Assembly: GCA_903928965.1 (NCBI GenBank) | Contig: CAIYSZ010000087.1 | Coordinates: 1-64,000, forward strand | Reading direction: 5' to 3' | Length of the DNA stretch: 64,000 nt | Origin: an uncultured Pseudomonadota bacterium | Lineage (GTDB): Bacteria; Pseudomonadota; Gammaproteobacteria; Methylococcales; Methylomonadaceae | Shown: positions 59,630 to 64,000 of the stretch, piece by piece | Layout: every line of letters starts with the position of its first letter | How positions within the stretch are numbered: the first letter of the stretch is position 1 | Translations under genes and position numbers: made by a program | Notes under the pieces: generated by a model | What the model was told of the DNA's origin: nothing | What the model saw: the letters and a program-made list of their open reading frames with translations, nothing else | Databases searched by the model: none

Positions 59630-62125
59630 ATGACAAATCCGGATCAAGAAAAAAACAACGCCGACAGCGGGGAAACCATTCCGCCAAGACCGGATGCTAA
59701 ACCCGTGGTTGCGACGGCTGACGCGGATACCGGGTTCGTATCCGGGCCGTTTACCGAACAGACGAGCAATGAACGCCAAGTTCAACCGGAGCATGCTTCT
59801 GCCTCGGCGGCGGGGGAACCTACCGGCCTTGGGCCGGAACCCGCGGCCTGGACTCCCGCTAACGCTTCGCCATTCGGCGATTCGCCGTTCACGCAAACCT
59901 CTGCTTCTAGCGGCGGCGAGGCGTTGTTATCCAATCCGGAAGCGGCTCCCGAAATTTCCGCCGCTGAAATTCCTGCCGCGGAGGCGGAAGTTGTCTTGGC
60001 GGCGCGCCCAGCGGGCGGCGAGGAAACTTCTCTTCCCGGCGGGATTGAAAATCCGCCGTCTGATACTCAGGTTAAGCCGGGCGGCGAAGAAACCTTTTTT
60101 GCCGCCGCGGATGAAAAAACCGTGCTTCCGGCCGCGGTGGAACAATCGCGTTTCGAGGCGCGCGCGCCGCGCGGGGATGAAACCGTGCTGCCAGGCCAGG
60201 AGGAAAAAACCGTGATTACTCCTCCGGCGGCGGCGATTACCGGAATAGCACCATCCGCCGCGGCGGCGGATTTGAATAGCGAAACGCTAATTGTACAACC
60301 CGAGCCGCGCCCTGCCAACCAGGGTCAAACCCGCGCCGAGCCCGCCCCGGCGGGTGCGGCCGAGCAGCCAAAACCGCTGGATGAACGGTCTAGAAACAAC
60401 AAGCTTTATGAAGGCGACGTGCTGGGCAACTTCCGCGTGGTCAGGCAGTTGGGCAAGGGCGGCATGGGCTCGGTTTACATGGCGGAGGATATCAATTTAA
60501 AAAACCGGGGTTTTAAGCCTAAGCAATATTTGCGGGCGATCAAGGTGTTGAGTAAGAATCTGCCTTCTTACGAAATCATGAAGCAAGCCTTTGATCGTGA
60601 ATATAGCATTACCCTGGATTTGCAACATGCCAATATCATACGCGTGTTCGATCCGATGGAAGCCTCGATCAATAACAACGGCCGGGATTATTTTAATTTT
60701 TATTCCATGGATTTTTTATCCGGCCGCTCGCTTTCGGATTATATTGATGAATACCGTTTGGCCGGCGGCGTTAGCATGCAGGAAGCATGGCCCATCGTCA
60801 AGCAATTGGGCGAGGCCTTGCATTATGTACATCAAAAGGGTTATGTACACCGCGATTTGAAGCCGGATAATGTATTCTTGGCGGACGACGGCGTGATTAA
60901 ACTGTTGGATTTCGGTATCGCGCAACGCGCCGGCGCGATTATCAACGCCGACGATCACTCGGACGCCACCCAATTGGTGGGCAAGGCCATTTCCCGCCCG
61001 TGGGCGGCGTTGGAGCAGCTTAAATCGTTTTCCGACGTGGATATCCGGGATGATATTTACGCGTTTTCGCACATAGTTTACGAATTGTTGACCGGCAAAC
61101 GCCCTTATGAGGGCAAAAGCGCCGACGAAGTGGAGACCTTAAAATTTCAATCCAAAACCGGCATTGAGCTATTCCGGCCCGCGGCTAAGTTTAGCGACCG
61201 GCAGTGGAAGGTGTTAAAAGCCGGTCTGGAGATTTACCGCAAGGATAGGCCGGCGGATATTCAGTATTGGTTGCAAGAGTTTGCCGCCATTACCAAGCCG
61301 CAAGCCGGCTCCAAGGGAAAAACCTTGCCATATGCTCTCGCCGCGGCCGGCGCATTCGGCGTCGCCGCAGCCGCTTTTTTTCTTTGGCCGCGGTCCGAAC
61401 AACCCGCGCCGCCAAGCCCGGGGCCTGAAACAAGCGCTGCCGCCAATGTAGCGCCGCCAGCGGTAACGCCGGCGGCGCTGAAGGCCGCGGCTTGCTGTAG
61501 CGGCACCGCTAAATTAGGCAAGCCGGTGCGCCTGAGCGGCAAGGCCGCCCAAGGCGGGGACGGGGTTTTAAATTATTATTGGCGGTTTAGCAACATTCCG
61601 GAGGCCAGCCGGGTGGCGCTGGAGCATTACAATATGCCGCAAGCCCAATTTACTCCGGACCTTCCCGGCGAATACGCCATTCAATTGCGCTTGCAAGACG
61701 AGCAAGGCCATGAATCCGCCGACGAGGTGTCGATCAAGGTAGAGGCGTTTCCGGTGGTCTTGGATTTGCCCAACCGCTTTAAAATCAACGAACGCTTCAA
61801 TTTTGATTATAAGGTGGAAAAAACCGGCTATATTCGGCTAGTTTATTACGATAATAATAAAGAGTTCGACGAAATAGTGCCGAACGACTTGCAAGACAGT
61901 TTGGTTCAAGCCAATCAGGTATACCATTTTCCGGAAAGTTCGCGCAAACCTTTGTATGTGCTGCCGCCGGAAGGCAAAACCAGTATCTTTGTCTTTTTTG
62001 GCGCGTCGCCGTTGCCGGCATTGCGCGATTTGATGGATAAAAATGGCATAAAACCCGACATTCTGCGCGACGAGAATATAGATACGTTTGTGAAAACATT
62101 TGACGTGGTCGCCGCGAACCGTTAG
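59630..62125 (+). CDS. ppkA: PpkA-like Ser/Thr protein kinase with periplasmic domain
   Basis: The 831-residue protein has a disordered N-terminus (1-260) rich in Pro/Glu/Ala, with repeated acidic Thr motifs (EETSLP, DEKTVLP, DETVLP, EEKTVIT). A Hanks-type kinase domain (about 265-545) follows: GNFRVVRQLGKGGMGSVY, Lys305 in RAIKVLS, HRDLKPDN with catalytic Asp409, and DFG at 427. One membrane helix (about 563-585, ALAAAGAFGVAAAAFFLW) leads to a periplasmic PKD/Ig-like region. With TagF-PppA and TagH it forms a likely phospho-threonine switch for the T6SS. Activation by an envelope signal is inferred. Confidence 0.85.
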   Translation: MTNPDQEKNNADSGETIPPRPDAKPVVATADADTGFVSGPFTEQTSNERQVQPEHASASAAGEPTGLGPEPAAWTPANASPFGDSPFTQTSASSGGEALLSNPEAAPEISAAEIPAAEAEVVLAARPAGGEETSLPGGIENPPSDTQVKPGGEETFFAAADEKTVLPAAVEQSRFEARAPRGDETVLPGQEEKTVITPPAAAITGIAPSAAAADLNSETLIVQPEPRPANQGQTRAEPAPAGAAEQPKPLDERSRNNKLYEGDVLGNFRVVRQLGKGGMGSVYMAEDINLKNRGFKPKQYLRAIKVLSKNLPSYEIMKQAFDREYSITLDLQHANIIRVFDPMEASINNNGRDYFNFYSMDFLSGRSLSDYIDEYRLAGGVSMQEAWPIVKQLGEALHYVHQKGYVHRDLKPDNVFLADDGVIKLLDFGIAQRAGAIINADDHSDATQLVGKAISRPWAALEQLKSFSDVDIRDDIYAFSHIVYELLTGKRPYEGKSADEVETLKFQSKTGIELFRPAAKFSDRQWKVLKAGLEIYRKDRPADIQYWLQEFAAITKPQAGSKGKTLPYALAAAGAFGVAAAAFFLWPRSEQPAPPSPGPETSAAANVAPPAVTPAALKAAACCSGTAKLGKPVRLSGKAAQGGDGVLNYYWRFSNIPEASRVALEHYNMPQAQFTPDLPGEYAIQLRLQDEQGHESADEVSIKVEAFPVVLDLPNRFKINERFNFDYKVEKTGYIRLVYYDNNKEFDEIVPNDLQDSLVQANQVYHFPESSRKPLYVLPPEGKTSIFVFFGASPLPALRDLMDKNGIKPDILRDENIDTFVKTFDVVAANR

Positions 62126-62651
62126 CGTTGAAGTTTAATGCGGGCCGTTGCGGCGCTGACACTGGGAATCAGAATAAATCAAGATGTTAAACTGATTTTG
62201 CAAGAAAAATTGTTCAGGAACGCCTTTGGGATTCTAAGTTTTTAGTTTAACGGGTTGCCGTATTCCGGAAATGTGCTAATATCCCACAAGTATAATAGAT
62301 GTTTTTGGATTCGCACTAAGCGCTTGTCATGATAAACCAAGCCTTAAATGACATTAAGTTATTGATTTTTAATGACGCGAATCTCGGAAAGCTTATGTAT
62401 TAAGTACTTAGGCGCTGTCAAATAAGCCGCTAACCATGACGATACGCATAGAGGCTTGGTGTTAACGGCTTAACTAAGGGGTTTAATAGGCCCGAGTGAT
62501 TTGGGTTTTCAATGGCTTTGCCGCGGCTAGTCGGGCGCTTGCCGGAAGACCGTTATTTGTTGTATATCCGCTAGTTTGCCGATAATCGTGCTTGCCGGGC
62601 TTTTTCATTTTTTATACCGGCTGGAATAAAAGAGAAACAGAGGAAGATAAT
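62126..62651. other. Intergenic region upstream of the repeat adhesin
   Basis: This 525-base stretch between ppkA and the adhesin contains no convincing ORF on either strand. It is AT-rich up to about 62400, with CAAGTATAATAG near 62289 as a possible -10 element without a clear -35. AGGAAG just before the adhesin ATG is a normal ribosome binding site. Confidence 0.45.
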
Positions 62652-64000
62652 ATGTCCAAAAAGACCCAAACCGTTGTTAGCGGCATTACCTATGCCGCGG
62701 TGGAGAACAACGCCAATCTGATAATTTCCAGCATTGTTAAACATGGAACATTAGTACACGGAAGCGGGGTGGATAATATCGCGCAGACCAGCGGCGGCGT
62801 GGTGGTGGCTGGCGGCGGATACGAATATGTTAAACCGCCCGTACACGGTCATCCTCAAAACAAGAGCGAAAATATCGTTATCTCCAGCGGCGGGACGGAA
62901 ATAGTTTCCAGCGGCGGTTCCGCCTACAATACCTTTGTTTCCTTGGGCGGGGTCGAAAACGTATCCTCCGGCGCTTACTCTTATAACGCGGTGACTTATA
63001 ACAGCGGCGTGGTCAACATTTCCGCCGGCGCGGTTGGAATCCATACCTATATCTCTAGCGGCGGGCAGGAAAATATCGGCGCTAACGGGCTGGAAAATTT
63101 TGCCGTCGTGGCCAGCGGCGGAGAATTGAACATAGCCAGCGGCGGCACGACGAATTCAGTCGATGTTTTAACCAGCGGCGTGATAAATCTAGCGTCCGGC
63201 GCGGTGGCCAATATCACGGTGCTGTCCGGCGGCACGGAGAATATCTCCGGCGGCGTGGAAGACGGCGCGCAAATTTATAGCGGCGGCGTGGAAAACGTCT
63301 ATTCCGCCGGTGTGACCAACAATGTCACGCTATTCGCGCAAGGTCTGCAAGCCGTGTTCAGCGGCGGCGCGGCCAGCGGAACCACCGTCGATAGCGGCGG
63401 GTCGGAAGTCGTAAGCCTAGGCGGTTTGGCGTCCAAAACCGCGGTCAACAGCGGCGGCACGGAAACCGTTTACGGCAGTTCGGTTAGCGCCACGCTGAGC
63501 GCCGGCGGCGCGTTGAACGTGGAAAACGGCGGCGCGGCCAGCGCGACTACCTTAAATGGCGGCGCGGAAATAGTTTTGTCCGGCGGCGTGGCCGGCGGCG
63601 ACACGGTGAATAGCGGCGGCGTGGTGAGCGTGTACGGCGCGGTCAGCGGCGTCAGCGTGAATAGCGGCGGCGAGGTGCTGGTTTATGCGGTCAATGGGGG
63701 GGGGATTCCAACACCAGTACCACCACCAACACCAGTACCACCACCAACACCAGTACCACCACCAACACCAGTACCAGTACCAGTACCAGTACCAGTACCA
63801 CCAGTAGCAACACTGACAATCATTTCACCTATTTCAATATTGGCTGTAAGCGGGGCCGCAACCCTCGGCTCCGAAGGCGGAGCTTTTAATACGACCGTCA
63901 ATAACGGCGGCGTGGAGGCGGTGCTTTCCGGCGGTCTTGTCAGCGGCGCGGCGGTCAACAGCGGCGGTTTGGAGATCGTTTCCAGCGGCGGCTGGGAGAC
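62652..64000 (+). CDS. AIDA-type repeat adhesin or passenger protein (3' end outside window)
   Basis: This frame is open from ATG 62652 to the window edge but absent from the ORF track because no stop is reached. The visible 450 residues are tandem AIDA-type repeats of about 18-20 residues: VISSGGTEIVSSGGSAYNT, VNSGGTETVYGSSVSA, TLNGGAEIVLSGGVAGG. These form a beta-helix in adhesins secreted by type V or type I systems. No signal peptide is obvious, so export may use a C-terminal signal or be of another type. A G9 tract (63696-63704) and a Pro/Thr/Val microsatellite (63708-63806) interrupt the repeats. Minus-strand track ORFs here are shadows. Confidence 0.75.
   Translation, partial: MSKKTQTVVSGITYAAVENNANLIISSIVKHGTLVHGSGVDNIAQTSGGVVVAGGGYEYVKPPVHGHPQNKSENIVISSGGTEIVSSGGSAYNTFVSLGGVENVSSGAYSYNAVTYNSGVVNISAGAVGIHTYISSGGQENIGANGLENFAVVASGGELNIASGGTTNSVDVLTSGVINLASGAVANITVLSGGTENISGGVEDGAQIYSGGVENVYSAGVTNNVTLFAQGLQAVFSGGAASGTTVDSGGSEVVSLGGLASKTAVNSGGTETVYGSSVSATLSAGGALNVENGGAASATTLNGGAEIVLSGGVAGGDTVNSGGVVSVYGAVSGVSVNSGGEVLVYAVNGGGIPTPVPPPTPVPPPTPVPPPTPVPVPVPVPVPPVATLTIISPISILAVSGAATLGSEGGAFNTTVNNGGVEAVLSGGLVSGAAVNSGGLEIVSSGGWE
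63696..63806 (+). repeat. G9 homopolymer and CCAGTA/CCACCAACA microsatellite inside the adhesin gene
   Basis: Nine G's encode Gly-Gly-Gly and are followed by 33 codons of Pro, Thr and Val: an 18-base unit (ACACCAGTACCACCACCA) repeated about three times, then CCAGTA five times. The microsatellite units are multiples of three, so copy changes alter length only, while slippage in G9 would shift the frame. Codon use (CCA, ACA, GTA) differs sharply from the surrounding GGC-rich repeats. Confidence 0.8.

Noticed and set aside
62751-63958. Minus-strand ORFs inside the adhesin gene, including one with GTGTG and VGGGTG strings
   Set aside because: They mirror the plus-strand AIDA repeats and the microsatellite. 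The plus frame is open for the full length and has a start with a ribosome binding site.

Overview
The window looks like chromosomal DNA from a gammaproteobacterium. It carries the tus sulfur-relay pair, slt, lnt, birA-coaX, sucAB and an H-NS-family protein. The GH57/DUF4912/glgX glycogen cluster, an OlsF-like acyltransferase, a PEP-CTERM-like secreted protein and abundant palindromic repeats resemble methanotrophs of the order Methylococcales. That placement is an inference from resemblance; no methane-oxidation gene lies in the window.

Bases 1-4120 form an accessory patch at the 3' end of a tRNA-Ser gene. It holds a truncated DUF3368/PIN-like fragment, a compact four-gene CRISPR adaptation operon (cas2, cas1, a shorter cas1-like gene without recognisable catalytic residues, and a second cas2), small hydrophobic ORFs, and a decayed IS3-family orfA. 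No effector genes and no CRISPR array are visible. This is the least ordinary part of the window.

Bases 4292-24692 are mostly envelope and carbon-storage genes. In order these are the lytic transglycosylase slt, an MsbA-like ABC exporter, a PHP phosphatase, lnt, a GH57 branching enzyme with its DUF4912 partner divergent from glgX, and a repeat lipoprotein. They are followed by Sel1, PepSY-like and TPR proteins, a glycosyltransferase-methyltransferase fusion with a polytopic membrane protein, a TlpA-like thioredoxin, a YigZ protein, and a translationally coupled NitT/TauT-type ABC importer.

Bases 24845-43536 hold a coupled OlsF-like acyltransferase, M14 peptidase and alpha/beta hydrolase operon. 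Then come H-NS, sucA-sucB with an MBL hydrolase, a heavy-metal RND adaptor and pump, a beta-carbonic anhydrase, DegQ, a LysR regulator and a nitroreductase. A composite inverted-repeat site is shared by the carbonic anhydrase and lysR upstream regions, which suggests a regulon.

Bases 43608-48343 contain a DUF262 remnant, a PEP-CTERM-like protein, a MITE-like element, a secreted unknown protein, coaX, birA and tusCD.

Bases 48722-62125 are part of a type VI secretion locus: TagH (FHA), TssK, TssL with an OmpA domain, TssM, a TagF-PppA fusion, two OmpA-like periplasmic proteins and a PpkA-like Ser/Thr kinase. Kinase, phosphatase and FHA protein together imply phospho-threonine control of assembly. 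The sheath, tube and spike genes (tssB, tssC, hcp, vgrG, clpV and others) are not in the window. Two structured palindromic repeats of one family lie upstream of tagH and after tagF-pppA. The window ends inside a large AIDA-type repeat adhesin that runs off the edge and contains a G9 tract and a Pro/Thr/Val microsatellite.
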